From Paraburkholderia fungorum (GTDB lineage Bacteria; Pseudomonadota; Gammaproteobacteria; Burkholderiales; Burkholderiaceae), in contig NZ_MCAS01000007.1 in the NCBI RefSeq assembly GCF_003610895.1, positions 1-64,000 on the forward strand: DNA of 64,000 bases, in the 5' to 3' direction. A program made the translations under genes and the position numbers. The notes under the pieces were generated by a model that was not told the DNA's origin, searched no databases, and saw only the letters and a program-made list of their open reading frames with translations. Positions 8,395 to 17,005 of the stretch are shown one piece after another. Positions within the stretch are counted from its first letter, which is position 1; each line of letters begins with the position of its first letter.

Positions 8395-9881
8395 AGATCC
8401 TGATTGCAAGGATGAACCACGAGACCAACACGTTCTCTCCGGTGGCCACGCCGCTAGCCGCGTTCGGCCGTAACGGCCCGAGCTACGGCGAGGACGCGTT
8501 CAACGAAAACAAGGGCATGCAGACGGCGATGGCCGCGTTCATCGACGCAGCCGAGCGCGAGCATGCCGCGATCGTGACGCCCGTTTCCGCATCGGCGAAT
8601 CCGAGCGGGCGGGTCGAGGCCGCCGCTTACGACGCGATCTGCGATGCGATCGTGGCGGCCGCAACAGGCTGCGATGCGGTGATGCTCGACCTGCACGGCG
8701 CGATGGTCGCCGAGAATTCGAACGACGGCGAAGGCGATCTGCTCGAACGCGTGCGCGCCGCGCTGCCCCATGCACCGATTGCGGTTGCGCTCGATCTGCA
8801 TGGCAACGTCACGCAGAAAATGATCGACAACGCCGACGTGATTGTCAGCTTCAAAACCTATCCGCACGTCGATATGTACGAGACTGGCGCGCATGCGGCG
8901 CGCTTGATGTTCGATCTTTTCCACGGCAAGGCGAAGCCGGTGATCGCATGGCGCCAGCCGCCGTTGCTCACGCATACGCTGCGCAGCGCGACGGCCGAAG
9001 GCGCAATGAAGCGCGCCGTGGATGCCGCGCGTGCAGCAGAGGCCGATGGCATGCTCGCGGTGTCGGTCTTGTCCGGCTTTTCGCTCGCCGACATCGAGGC
9101 GCCGTGTATCAGCGTCGTGGTGGTGGCGAACGGCGAGCGTGCGCAGGCGGAAGTGGTCGCGGAGCGCATCGCGCGGCAGATCTGGAACGGGCGCGAGGAT
9201 TTCGTTTATCGCAGCGCGCCGCTGGCGGAGTCGGTGGCGCAGGCCGCCGCGCTCGCGCAAGGCGCGAGCAAACCGGTGCTGTTGCTCGATCACGGCGACA
9301 ACTGCATGTCGGGCGGCACGTGCGACACGATGGACCTGCTGGAAGAGGCGCTCAAGCAGAAGCTCGAAGGAATCGTAAGCGGGCCACTGTGCGATCCGCA
9401 GGCCGTCGCGGCGCTGATGGCGGCAGGCGTCGGCAGCACGGTGACGGTGACGATCGGCAACAAGGTCGCAAGCGATGCGGTGACGCCGCGGCCGCCGTTT
9501 GCGGTGACCGGCGTAGTGCGTGCGTTGACGGACGGCGAGTACGTAATCAGCGGCCCGACCTATACAGGTCAGCGGGCGTTCATGGGGCGCGCGGCGGTGC
9601 TCGACACAGGCTCGGTCAAGCTCGTGGTGACCGAGCGCACGCACGAACCATGGGACCTCGGCGTATTCGAGAGCGTCGGCATCGACCCGCGCCGCGCGCG
9701 TTTCCTGCTGCTCAAATCCCGCATGTACTGCCGCCCGGTTTTTGTGCCGATCGCCGCAGCGCTGGTGGAGTGCGATAGCCGCGGTGTGACAAGTTCGGAC
9801 TATGGGCTGTTCCGTTTCCAGCACGTGAAGCGGCCGGTTTTTCCGCTGGATATGCAAACCGGGTGGGCGTCGGCGAACTGA
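8391..9881 (+). CDS. M81 family metallohydrolase (MlrC/microcystinase C-like)
   Basis: Protein of 496 residues. The MlrC family contains the last enzyme of microcystin breakdown, a zinc peptidase, but most soil homologues have unknown substrates. Visible metal-site motifs are NHETNTFSP near the N terminus, LDLHGAMV (H102), LDLHGNV (D135, H137) and YPHVDMYETG near 158-166. The C-terminal MlrC domain has the DHGDNCMSGGTCD segment and ends with FRFQHVKRPVFPLD. ATG at 8391 overlaps the preceding stop (ATGA), so it is translationally coupled to the M20 hydrolase. A two-step cleavage of an imported peptide or amide is inferred. Confidence 0.88.
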   Translation: MKILIARMNHETNTFSPVATPLAAFGRNGPSYGEDAFNENKGMQTAMAAFIDAAEREHAAIVTPVSASANPSGRVEAAAYDAICDAIVAAATGCDAVMLDLHGAMVAENSNDGEGDLLERVRAALPHAPIAVALDLHGNVTQKMIDNADVIVSFKTYPHVDMYETGAHAARLMFDLFHGKAKPVIAWRQPPLLTHTLRSATAEGAMKRAVDAARAAEADGMLAVSVLSGFSLADIEAPCISVVVVANGERAQAEVVAERIARQIWNGREDFVYRSAPLAESVAQAAALAQGASKPVLLLDHGDNCMSGGTCDTMDLLEEALKQKLEGIVSGPLCDPQAVAALMAAGVGSTVTVTIGNKVASDAVTPRPPFAVTGVVRALTDGEYVISGPTYTGQRAFMGRAAVLDTGSVKLVVTERTHEPWDLGVFESVGIDPRRARFLLLKSRMYCRPVFVPIAAALVECDSRGVTSSDYGLFRFQHVKRPVFPLDMQTGWASAN

Positions 9882-9952
9882 AGCAGGTTCGACAACCCGC
9901 CGCGCGACGAACCGATGGACACGCACGCGTGCACAGACTTGCCGTGCGGGAC

Positions 9953-9981
9953 TTGTGCTGCGCGCCCGGAGTCTCTATAAT
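9953..9981 (+). promoter_or_regulatory. promoter of tRNA-Val
   Basis: TTGTGC at 9953-9958 and a perfect TATAAT at 9976-9981 are separated by 17 bases. The tRNA begins 13 bases after the -10 box. A GC-rich discriminator (TCGCGCC) follows, as expected for a stringently controlled stable-RNA promoter. Confidence 0.7.
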
Positions 9982-9993
9982 TCGCGCCTCTAA

Positions 9994-10070
9994 AGGCTCG
10001 TAGCTCAGTTGGTTAGAGCACCACCTTGACATGGTGGGGGTCGTTGGTTCGAATCCAATCGAGCCTACCA
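9994..10070 (+). tRNA. tRNA-Val (anticodon GAC)
   Basis: The 77-base gene folds into a full cloverleaf. The acceptor AGGCTCG (9994-10000) pairs with CGAGCCT, followed by A and an encoded CCA. The D arm is GCTC/GAGC, the anticodon stem CCACC/GGTGG holds TTGACAT with anticodon GAC, and the T arm is GTTGG-TTCGAAT-CCAAT. It is flanked by its own promoter and terminator. No integrase or duplicated 3' end is visible nearby. Confidence 0.96.
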
Positions 10071-10082
10071 ACGCATCGGTGA

Positions 10083-10114
10083 CGTAGACGAAAACGGTTC
10101 CGTTTTCGTCTACG
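10083..10114 (+). terminator. strong hairpin terminator after tRNA-Val
   Basis: The 15-base arm CGTAGACGAAAACGG (10083-10097) is exactly complementary to 10100-10114, separated by TT. It is followed by TTCATCTTCT, a pyrimidine-rich tail. It lies 12 bases after the tRNA. Confidence 0.85.
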
Positions 10115-10360
10115 TTCATCTTCTCGCTTCGCATCGGCGCACATCGTTATCGTGCGACTGTCCTGTCAGTCTCCCCTTTTCGTATCGCTTCTGTTTCGCC
10201 ACAGTCCGCCTCGTTCGCTGATGCTTTTGCACGTTCGCGTCGGCCGCTTCGCGTCGCATTCTCCCGATGCGCGGTACAGTTGAGCCTCCAGGTCTCGCAA
10301 CTGCATAAACTGCCGTGAGCTCGCGACACAGGGCCGGCGGCTTAAAAGGAAGCTGACGAA
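10115..10360. other. intergenic region upstream of the dihydroxyacetone kinase gene
   Basis: About 245 bases without a supported gene. It must contain the promoter for the kinase, but I could not single out a convincing -35/-10 pair. A good ribosome site (AAGGAAG) stands just before the ATG at 10361. Confidence 0.4.
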
Positions 10361-12067
10361 ATGAAGAAGCTGATCAACGACGTCTCCGCGCTCGTCCCGG
10401 ACATGCTCGACGGGCTCGCGGCGCTCAATCCCAATCTCTCGCTATTGCAAGGCGGCACGATCGTCGTGCGCGCCGATGCCGAGGCCGTTGCCGCGCGCGG
10501 CGAGGTTGCGCTGATATCGGGTGGCGGATCGGGTCACGAACCGGCTCATGGCGGTTATGTAGGTCATGGCATGCTGAGCGCCGCGGTAGCGGGCGAGGTG
10601 TTCACGTCGCCTTCCACGGATGCCGTGCTCGATGCGATCCGCGCTGTGGCCGGCACCGCCGGTGTCCTGCTAATTGTGAAGAACTATACGGGCGACCGTT
10701 TCAACTTTGGCCTTGCCGCCGAGATCGCGCGTGCCGAAGGGATCCCAACGGAAATGGTCATCGTCGCCGACGATGTCGCGCTCGCGGCGAGCGGTGATCA
10801 TGCGGGCCGTCGCGGGCTCGCGGGGACCGTGCTGGTGCACAAGATCGCTGGCGCGGCTGCGGCAGCCGGCCGCCCATTGGCCGAAGTCGCGCAGATTGCG
10901 CGCGACGTGGCCGCCTCGCTCGGCACGATGGGCGTCGCGCTCACGCCTTGCACGGTGCCGGCAGCGGGCAAGCCGGGGTTCGAGCTGACCGATGGCGAAA
11001 TCGAATGGGGCTTGGGCATTCACGGCGAAGCGGGTGTCGAACGTGGCGCGATGGTGCCGGCCGACGCGATCGTCGAAAGGCTGCTCGCGACGATCGTCGG
11101 CGACTTGTCGTTGCAACGCGGTGCGCGGGTGGCCTTGCTGGTGAACAACCTTGGCGGCACGCCTTCGAGCGAGTTGAGCATCGTGGCCGGATCCGCGCTT
11201 CGTTATCTGGCGGCACTCGGCATCCATGTGGAGCGTGCATGGGCGGGTACGTTCCTGAGCGCGCTCGAGATGGCCGGCGTCTCGCTGACACTGCTGCGCG
11301 TGGACGACGAGCGGCTCGGCAGGCTCGATGCCGCCACGCACACCACCGCATGGCCCGCGTTGAGCGGGCGCGTCGCACAGGTTTCGCTGCGGCCTGCACC
11401 CGCTACGCCAGATCGTGCAAGCGGCGCGACGCTCACGCGCGAGGCAACGTTGCGCCGCGTGATCGAGGCCGTTTGTGCATGTCTGCTCGAAGCCGAACCG
11501 GTCTTGACCGACATGGACCAGCGCGTTGGGGATGGCGACCTCGGCATCAGCCTGTCGCGTGGAGCGAACGGCATTCTCAACGAGCTCGATGCCTACCCTT
11601 CGGAAGCGACGCCGGGTGCGGTGTTGCGCAGCTTGTCCGCAACGGTGCGTCGCGTCGTGGGCGGTACCTCCGGCCCGCTCTACGCGGTGATGTTGTTGCG
11701 CGGTGCGGCCGCGCTCGAACAGGCAGGTGGTGAGTCGGCGAGGGCGTGGTCGGCGGCGTTCAGTGAGGGCGTTGCCGGATTGATGGCGTTAGGCGGTGCA
11801 AATCCTGGTGACCGCACGATGGTCGATGCGCTGAAACCTGCGGCCGATGCGTTGCAAGCGGCGCTCGCAAAGTCAGAGGGCGGTCTCGACGCGGCGTTGA
11901 AAGCTGCGGTCGATGCGGCAACCGAGGGCGCGGCGCGTACTGCGTCGATGCATCCGCGGCGCGGCCGGTCGAGTTATGTCGGGGATCGCGCTCTCGGTTA
12001 CGTGGACCCCGGCGCACATGCCGTGGCGTTGTGGCTCGCTGCGATTCGCGAGGCGCTGGCTGATTGA
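10361..12067 (+). CDS. dihydroxyacetone kinase, single-chain DhaK-DhaL fusion
   Basis: Protein of 568 residues that should phosphorylate dihydroxyacetone (or a related short ketose) with ATP. Residues about 1-330 are DhaK: ISGGGSGHEPAHGGYVGHGML near 52-72, and H221 in GLGIHGEAGVER as the covalent substrate-binding histidine. Residues about 360-566 are DhaL, with the ADP-Mg loop DMDQRVGDGDLG and the C-terminal HPRRGRSSYVGDRALGYVDPGA. Having both domains in one chain and no DhaM or PTS gene nearby fits an ATP-dependent enzyme rather than the PTS-dependent one. It is a single gene, convergent with the next operon. DhaK-like fusions can also act on four-carbon sugars. Confidence 0.9.
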   Translation: MKKLINDVSALVPDMLDGLAALNPNLSLLQGGTIVVRADAEAVAARGEVALISGGGSGHEPAHGGYVGHGMLSAAVAGEVFTSPSTDAVLDAIRAVAGTAGVLLIVKNYTGDRFNFGLAAEIARAEGIPTEMVIVADDVALAASGDHAGRRGLAGTVLVHKIAGAAAAAGRPLAEVAQIARDVAASLGTMGVALTPCTVPAAGKPGFELTDGEIEWGLGIHGEAGVERGAMVPADAIVERLLATIVGDLSLQRGARVALLVNNLGGTPSSELSIVAGSALRYLAALGIHVERAWAGTFLSALEMAGVSLTLLRVDDERLGRLDAATHTTAWPALSGRVAQVSLRPAPATPDRASGATLTREATLRRVIEAVCACLLEAEPVLTDMDQRVGDGDLGISLSRGANGILNELDAYPSEATPGAVLRSLSATVRRVVGGTSGPLYAVMLLRGAAALEQAGGESARAWSAAFSEGVAGLMALGGANPGDRTMVDALKPAADALQAALAKSEGGLDAALKAAVDAATEGAARTASMHPRRGRSSYVGDRALGYVDPGAHAVALWLAAIREALAD

Positions 12068-12144
12068 GCGGCCATTCGAGAGCCGTAGAAAAATATGGTC
12101 CAAGCCCGTACAACTGACAGCGAGTCCGGGCCTGGATACTTAGC

Positions 12145-12441
12145 TTAAAGACAGCACTCGCCGTCAAAGTACGCCTTGCGCCAGCGCGTGATCGTCACGC
12201 GCTCGAACAAGTCGACCTGAGAAAACGGATCGGCCGCAATAAACTTTTCGGCTTCCTCACGTGTTTCCAGATCGACGACATACACACCACCGCCCGCGCC
12301 GCTCCCGTCCTCGTTCAGCTTCGCGCCACAGGCGAGCAGCAGTGCCTTGTTCTTTTCCAGAAACGCCAGGTGCGTCTCGCGCTCGCGTATGCGCACGTCG
12401 GCGTGGCCGGGTTTGTCGAACGTTTCGATGATATAGGGCAT
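12145..12441 (-). CDS. YciI-family protein
   Basis: A 98-residue protein of the YciI fold (ferredoxin-like dimer). It starts MPYIIETFDKPGHADVR and has the family segments ERETHLAFLEKNKALLLACG and GGGVYVVDLETREEAEKFIAADPF. The conserved histidine-aspartate pair proposed as an active site in YciI proteins may be H24/D-rich loop, though this is uncertain. ATG at 12441 is preceded by AGAGGA at 7 bases. It is the last gene of a minus-strand catabolic operon, 11 bases after the CatC-like gene. A role in muconolactone-type or other intermediate turnover is only suggested by context. Confidence 0.8.
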   Translation of the reverse strand: MPYIIETFDKPGHADVRIRERETHLAFLEKNKALLLACGAKLNEDGSGAGGGVYVVDLETREEAEKFIAADPFSQVDLFERVTITRWRKAYFDGECCL

Positions 12442-12452
12442 GCGTGTTCCTC

Positions 12453-12737
12453 TCAGTTCGGCGCGATGGCGGATGGATGCTGCGCGAGCGGTGTTACGTC
12501 GATAACCAGGTACGGAAAGAGCGGCAGCGAACTGAGCAGTGTATGCAACTCGTCGTTCGATTCGACATCGAACACGCTGTAATTTGCGTACTGACCGGCC
12601 ACGCGCCACAGATGGCGCCATTTACCCTCACGCTGCAGCTTCTGCGAAAACGCCTTTTCTTCGGCCTTCAGGCGATCGATGAACACCTTGTCGGCGTCGG
12701 CGGGAATCTGAACCTGCATATGAACGAGATACAACAT
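12453..12737 (-). CDS. muconolactone delta-isomerase-like protein
   Basis: A 94-residue protein closely matching the CatC pattern in size and sequence: MLYLVHMQVQIP at the start, LKAEEKAFSQKLQREGKWRHLW... style central region, YANYSVFDVES and PLFPYLVIDVTPLAQHPS at the end. True CatC converts muconolactone to 3-oxoadipate enol-lactone in the catechol ortho pathway. No catA, catB or pcaD is adjacent, so this copy probably isomerises a different unsaturated lactone or acid. It sits between the short-chain acid transporter gene and the YciI gene in a likely single transcript. Confidence 0.82.
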   Translation of the reverse strand: MLYLVHMQVQIPADADKVFIDRLKAEEKAFSQKLQREGKWRHLWRVAGQYANYSVFDVESNDELHTLLSSLPLFPYLVIDVTPLAQHPSAIAPN

Positions 12738-12785
12738 GCGACCTTCTCCATCGAATAGGCCGCGCTGTGGCGGCCGGATGTTTGC

Positions 12786-14114
12786 TCAACCCCAGGCGAG
12801 AATCGCCACCGTGTACACGATGCCGATCCAGAACATCATGATGACCGTATAGCCCATGATGTCCTTCAGTTTCAGCTTCGAGAGCGCGAGCGCCGGCAGA
12901 ATCCAGAACGGCTGCACCAGATCGTTCCATGCGTTGCCGAGCATGACGGCGGTCGCCGTATGTCCCACCGATGCGCCGATCGACTTGGCCGCCTCGATCA
13001 TGAACGGCCCCTGAATCACCCAGTGACCGCCGCCCGACGGTGCGAAGAAGTTGATGAAGAACGAACTGATCAAGCCCCAGAACGGCAGCGTGGCAGGTGT
13101 CGCGATCTTGACGAAGAAGTGCGAGAACGTGTTGACCAGACCCGACGACGCCATGATCGCCATGATGCCGGCATAAAACGGATACTGGAGGATGATGCCG
13201 CTAATCGTGCGTATACCTTCGTTCAGCTTCTCGACGTAGCGAATCGGCGTGCCAAGCAGAATGATGCCGAGGAACAGAATGATGAAGTTGATCAGGTTCA
13301 GGTCCATCGAACCGCCACCGTGGAAATACAGCACCACGTAAACCACGCCGATTGCGCCGATCAGATAGCTCAGCAGGCGGCTGTTATTCAGGCGACTGGC
13401 AAGCGTGTTGCTCTCGTCGATATCCAATGCCGGCGCTGCAGCTTTGGGTGCGTCGTTCAGCGCGCGGTCGATCTCGGTCACCGGCTGGCCCGGCTTGGGA
13501 TGCAGCCAGGCATTCAGGAGCGGCAGCGTGATGAGGACAACGAGGCTAGTGATCAGCATCGCAGGCGAGAAGATCGTTTCCGACAGCGGAATCACGCCCA
13601 TTTGCGCTTCCATCGGGTGCCCCTTGGTGGAGATCAGCACCGGAATACTGGCCGACAGACCGAGGCCGTACATCGTAAAGCCGCTATATGCCGACGCGAT
13701 GATCAAGGGGTAATGCACGCCCTTGATGCTCAGCGCCAGCTTGCGCGCCACGATGCCGCCGATCACCAGACCAAAGCCCCAGTTCAGATAACTGCCGATG
13801 CCGCCCACCAGCGTCGCGACGATTACCGCCATGCGCGGATCGTGCACCCGTGCGACGAGGCGATCGAGAAAGCGTTCGGTGAGCGGCGCGGTGGCGAGCA
13901 CATAGCCCGCTGCGAGAATCACCGCCATTTGAGTCGTGAACGCGAGCAGCGCCCAGAAGCCCTTGCCCCAACTCAGGGTGAGCGCGCTCACCGCCTGGCC
14001 CTGGACCAGCACGGCGAGAATCATCGTGAGCAAGGTGAGACCGATGGCAAAGACGAACGGATCGGGCAGATACTTGCGCATCAGCTCCGTGAAGAAGGCG
14101 GTGATTTTCTGCAT
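12786..14114 (-). CDS. short-chain fatty acid transporter, AtoE/TIGR00366 family
   Basis: Integral membrane protein of 442 residues with about 11-12 hydrophobic segments. It starts with ITAFFTELMRKYLPDPFVFAIGLTLL, the typical AtoE opening, and contains the conserved SGGGHWVIQGPFMIEAA segment near residue 360. AtoE-type carriers import acetoacetate and short-chain acids. A hydrophilic linker around residues 215-240 divides two membrane halves. It lies inside a catabolic operon with a 3-hydroxyacyl-CoA-dehydrogenase-like enzyme and an SDR, which fits uptake of a short hydroxy or keto acid. Confidence 0.87.
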   Translation of the reverse strand: MQKITAFFTELMRKYLPDPFVFAIGLTLLTMILAVLVQGQAVSALTLSWGKGFWALLAFTTQMAVILAAGYVLATAPLTERFLDRLVARVHDPRMAVIVATLVGGIGSYLNWGFGLVIGGIVARKLALSIKGVHYPLIIASAYSGFTMYGLGLSASIPVLISTKGHPMEAQMGVIPLSETIFSPAMLITSLVVLITLPLLNAWLHPKPGQPVTEIDRALNDAPKAAAPALDIDESNTLASRLNNSRLLSYLIGAIGVVYVVLYFHGGGSMDLNLINFIILFLGIILLGTPIRYVEKLNEGIRTISGIILQYPFYAGIMAIMASSGLVNTFSHFFVKIATPATLPFWGLISSFFINFFAPSGGGHWVIQGPFMIEAAKSIGASVGHTATAVMLGNAWNDLVQPFWILPALALSKLKLKDIMGYTVIMMFWIGIVYTVAILAWG

Positions 14115-14180
14115 GTGACTGTCTCTGGTGTTGGTCGAATAATATTTATCGGATCATGCGGTGAGTACGGCGTGTACTGC

Positions 14181-15140
14181 TTACGAATCGTTTTGTGCGG
14201 AGTCCTTGCGATAGCGGGTCAGTCGCATCAATGCGCGGTCGCGCCACGCCACGCGTTCTTCCCATTGTTCGAGCGGTAACGTGCTGCGGCGCGCGGCTTC
14301 AACATCGGCGACGAGTTCAGGCGTCCACGGATCGTTCTGACCGCGTTCCGCGCCCATGCGCGCATACGACGGCCCCATCTTCTGCGCATGCGAGGCGATG
14401 CCGCCACGCGTATTCAGATCCGCGGTCTCGAACGGCCCGATGACCGACCAGCGCAGCCCCAGCCCTTCGCGCACGACGGTATCGACGTCGTCCACAGAAG
14501 CCACGCCGTCGCGCACGAGGCAATACGCTTCGCGCAATAGCGCGCCTTGCAGCCGGTTGAAGATGAACCCTTCCACTTCTTTTGCCACGCGCACCGGCTT
14601 AAGGCCAGCCTCGGTGAAGAGGGCGATTGCACGTGCGACGGCGCCTTCGTCCGTAAAGGACGCGGGCACGACTTCGACGACCGGGATCAGATAGGGCGGA
14701 TTGCCCGGATGAGCGACGAGGCACCGGCCGCGTCCCGGCAGCGTTTCGTCGACAAAACGTGAGGCCGCGAGAAACGACGATGCGCTCGCCAGAATCGCGT
14801 GCGGTGGCGCAGCGCGATCGAGTGCGATGAACAACTCACGTTTGATCTCTTCACGCTCCGGTGCACATTCCTGCACGAGATCGGCGTCGGCTGCGGCCGC
14901 CTCAAGTGTCGCCACGATTTCGACGCGCGCGGCCACGTCGACGGCGGCTTCGTTGAGCAGACCGAAGCGGCTCAACTCGCTAAGCCGTTGCTTGATTTCA
15001 ACCGGCGCAAGCTCGCGCCGCGCGGCCGCCGGATCGAACAGGCGCACTTGCCAACCGGCTCGCGCGAACACCACGGCGAAGGCAATGCCGATGCTCCCGC
15101 CGCCGACAATCCCCGCACGCCGTATCGCCTGTGCGTTCAT
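14181..15140 (-). CDS. 3-hydroxyacyl-CoA dehydrogenase family oxidoreductase (lambda-crystallin / carnitine or gulonate dehydrogenase type)
   Basis: NAD-dependent dehydrogenase of 319 residues. The Rossmann motif is GIVGGGSIG (about 10-18), followed by an acidic residue at the end of beta-2 (VRLFD), which favours NAD. The NAD domain runs to about 185 with ECAPEREEIKRELF and HPGNPPYLIPVVEVVPA, and the C-terminal helical 3HCDH domain follows (GFIFNRLQGALLREAYCLV). One C-terminal domain only, as in lambda-crystallin and L-carnitine dehydrogenase rather than FadB. ATG at 15140 has GGGAG upstream; it overlaps the SDR stop region, so the two genes are coupled. The substrate is probably a free 3-hydroxy acid. 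Confidence 0.85.
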   Translation of the reverse strand: MNAQAIRRAGIVGGGSIGIAFAVVFARAGWQVRLFDPAAARRELAPVEIKQRLSELSRFGLLNEAAVDVAARVEIVATLEAAAADADLVQECAPEREEIKRELFIALDRAAPPHAILASASSFLAASRFVDETLPGRGRCLVAHPGNPPYLIPVVEVVPASFTDEGAVARAIALFTEAGLKPVRVAKEVEGFIFNRLQGALLREAYCLVRDGVASVDDVDTVVREGLGLRWSVIGPFETADLNTRGGIASHAQKMGPSYARMGAERGQNDPWTPELVADVEAARRSTLPLEQWEERVAWRDRALMRLTRYRKDSAQNDS

Positions 15141-15142
15141 GC

Positions 15143-15844
15143 TCAGACTCCCGCGACGCCGACGGTCATGCCGCCGCACACGTACAACACCTGGCCGGTC
15201 ACGAAGCCGCTACGCGCGTCGAGCAGATACGACGCGGCATGCGCGACGTCATCCGGTGTGCCGACACGTTTGACCGGCACGCTGTCGATGATCGCGCGCG
15301 TGCGCGGTGCGTCTGGCGGATTCGCACGATCGAACAACTCGGTGCGAATCGGGCCTGGGCCGATCGCATTCGCGGTCACGCCGAACGCGCCGAGTTCGAG
15401 CGCCCACACGCGCGTCATGCCGATCAGCGCGGCCTTGGTGGCCGAATAGGCGGTCCGCAATTCCTTGCCGAGCGCCGCCCGCGACGACATATTCACGATC
15501 CGGCCAAAGCCCGCAGCCTTCATGCCGGGCAACAAGGCCTGCATGCATTGCAGCGAGCAGCGGACGTTGAGTGCCCAGGCGCGTTCGAGTTCTTCGAGCG
15601 ATTGCGCTTCCGCAGACGCCGGCACCACAACGCCGACGTTATTCACGAGGCGCGTGATCGGACCGTCTTCGAGCGCGCGTTCAAGCGCCGCCGCCGTTGC
15701 CTGCGGGTCCGACAGATCGGCGATCAGTCCAGCGCCGACACGGTCGATCACGACCACGTCATAACCATCCGCCTTGCAACGCTCAGCGCATGCGGCGCCG
15801 ATGCCGGCAGCGCCGCCGGTAATCAAAACTCGTTCTTTGGTCAT
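15143..15844 (-). CDS. short-chain dehydrogenase/reductase (SDR)
   Basis: Classical SDR of 233 residues. TGGAAGIG (residues 9-16) is the cofactor loop, NNVG (68-71) the stabilising motif, S120/S121 the catalytic serine region, and Y133-x3-K137 the active-site pair. The C-terminal tail LDARSGFVTGQVLYVCGGM is standard. It follows the cyclase gene and overlaps functionally with the 3HCDH-like gene, suggesting successive oxidation steps on the same substrate. The operon context suggests a hydroxy-acid or cyclic alcohol substrate; the sequence cannot decide. Confidence 0.88.
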   Translation of the reverse strand: MTKERVLITGGAAGIGAACAERCKADGYDVVVIDRVGAGLIADLSDPQATAAALERALEDGPITRLVNNVGVVVPASAEAQSLEELERAWALNVRCSLQCMQALLPGMKAAGFGRIVNMSSRAALGKELRTAYSATKAALIGMTRVWALELGAFGVTANAIGPGPIRTELFDRANPPDAPRTRAIIDSVPVKRVGTPDDVAHAASYLLDARSGFVTGQVLYVCGGMTVGVAGV

Positions 15845-15877
15845 GTTTCGGATTCGGGGTAATCAGAGAAGAAAGGT

Positions 15878-16930
15878 TCAGACGGTAGCGATTGGCGTGA
15901 CCGGCGAACCCATCGCACCCGGCAACCTGAGCGGCGGCGCGGTCAGCATGAAATGCGAGCGACCGTTCGTGCGCAGCCACGCGGCTAACTCGCGCAGATA
16001 CCAGAGTTCACCTAGCGGCAGGCCGAGCTTGAACAGGCAATGGTGGTGCAGTGGCAGCGAAAGGTGCTCGCCCGGTGTGGCCGGCGTGCGTGCCGGATAG
16101 CGTTCCACCGCGTAGTTGTCGGCGGCGAGTGCGGCGATGCCGGAATCAGTAATCCATTGCAGCAGACGTTCGTCCCGGCCATCGAGTGCGCAACAGTGAC
16201 GGTTGAGCACCGCCTCGTCGGGCTGGCGATTCATCTCCAGCACCATCTCGGCGAAGCCGGTACGCAACACCAGCATGTCGCCGCGTTCGATCTCGATGCG
16301 ATCGGCTTCGATCGCAAACATCAGATCGTCGTAACCGACTGTTCGATGTTCGCGCGCATAGTGCGCCACCAGATCGACCAGTACGCCGCGGCCCTGCATG
16401 CCCTTCACGGCGAGGTTTTCGATGCCGAGCACATCGGCGTGGCTGTGTTCGCCGCCGCAGGCATGCGGTGCGAAACCGTCGTCCGCTCGATACTCGATTG
16501 GGCCCACGATATCCGCATTGGCGCGGTAGCCGTTGTAGTAGACGCTTTCGGGCACGCCGTCGCCGTCCGCGTCGAAGCGTGCGCCCACGTGCGCGAGCGA
16601 ATCCCATTGCGTCGAGTATTGCAGGCTCAGCAGCACCTGGTCGTCGCTGACCACGTCGGTGGCGCCTGCCTCGTTGCGCGCAAGGGGGAAGTTGACGTAT
16701 GGCAGGCCGTCCCTGAAGGTCGGGCGCAGTACCGGCGGATGGCGGCGCACGTTCAGCTTGTTGTCGCCGGGAAAGTCGAGCGGCAGTGACAGGCAAAAAC
16801 TCAAACCTGCGCGGATTTCACGCGCGCCCTTGAGTACCTGTTCCGCGCCGATCAGATTCGGCCTGCCGAGTTGATCGTCAGGACCGAAGTCGCCCCAGTT
16901 GGATCCTTCGGGTTTGTTCTTCCAGCGCAT
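15878..16930 (-). CDS. cyclase family protein (metal-dependent hydrolase, PF04199)
   Basis: Protein of 350 residues of the cyclase/kynurenine formamidase/isatin hydrolase superfamily, whose members open amide or lactone rings with a metal ion. The metal motif is present in the longer-subgroup form SLAHVGARFDADGDG (H114, D120), with further histidines in HACGGEHSHADVLG near 170-185. The N terminus WGDFGPDDQLGRPNLIG is conserved in the subgroup. RBS GGAAGG precedes ATG at 16930. It is the first enzyme gene after the IclR regulator in the minus-strand run, so it may catalyse the entry hydrolysis. Confidence 0.86.
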   Translation of the reverse strand: MRWKNKPEGSNWGDFGPDDQLGRPNLIGAEQVLKGAREIRAGLSFCLSLPLDFPGDNKLNVRRHPPVLRPTFRDGLPYVNFPLARNEAGATDVVSDDQVLLSLQYSTQWDSLAHVGARFDADGDGVPESVYYNGYRANADIVGPIEYRADDGFAPHACGGEHSHADVLGIENLAVKGMQGRGVLVDLVAHYAREHRTVGYDDLMFAIEADRIEIERGDMLVLRTGFAEMVLEMNRQPDEAVLNRHCCALDGRDERLLQWITDSGIAALAADNYAVERYPARTPATPGEHLSLPLHHHCLFKLGLPLGELWYLRELAAWLRTNGRSHFMLTAPPLRLPGAMGSPVTPIATV

Positions 16931-17005
16931 TGCACCTTCCTCTACTGATCTGGCCTAAGCGCCGCACTGCTCGCAGATGCGGGCAGTGAGTCGTGCAGCG
17001 CATCG

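Noticed and set aside
9994..10114. tRNA-Val as an integration site for a genomic island
   Set aside because: No integrase, no duplicated tRNA end and no composition change on either side in the window.
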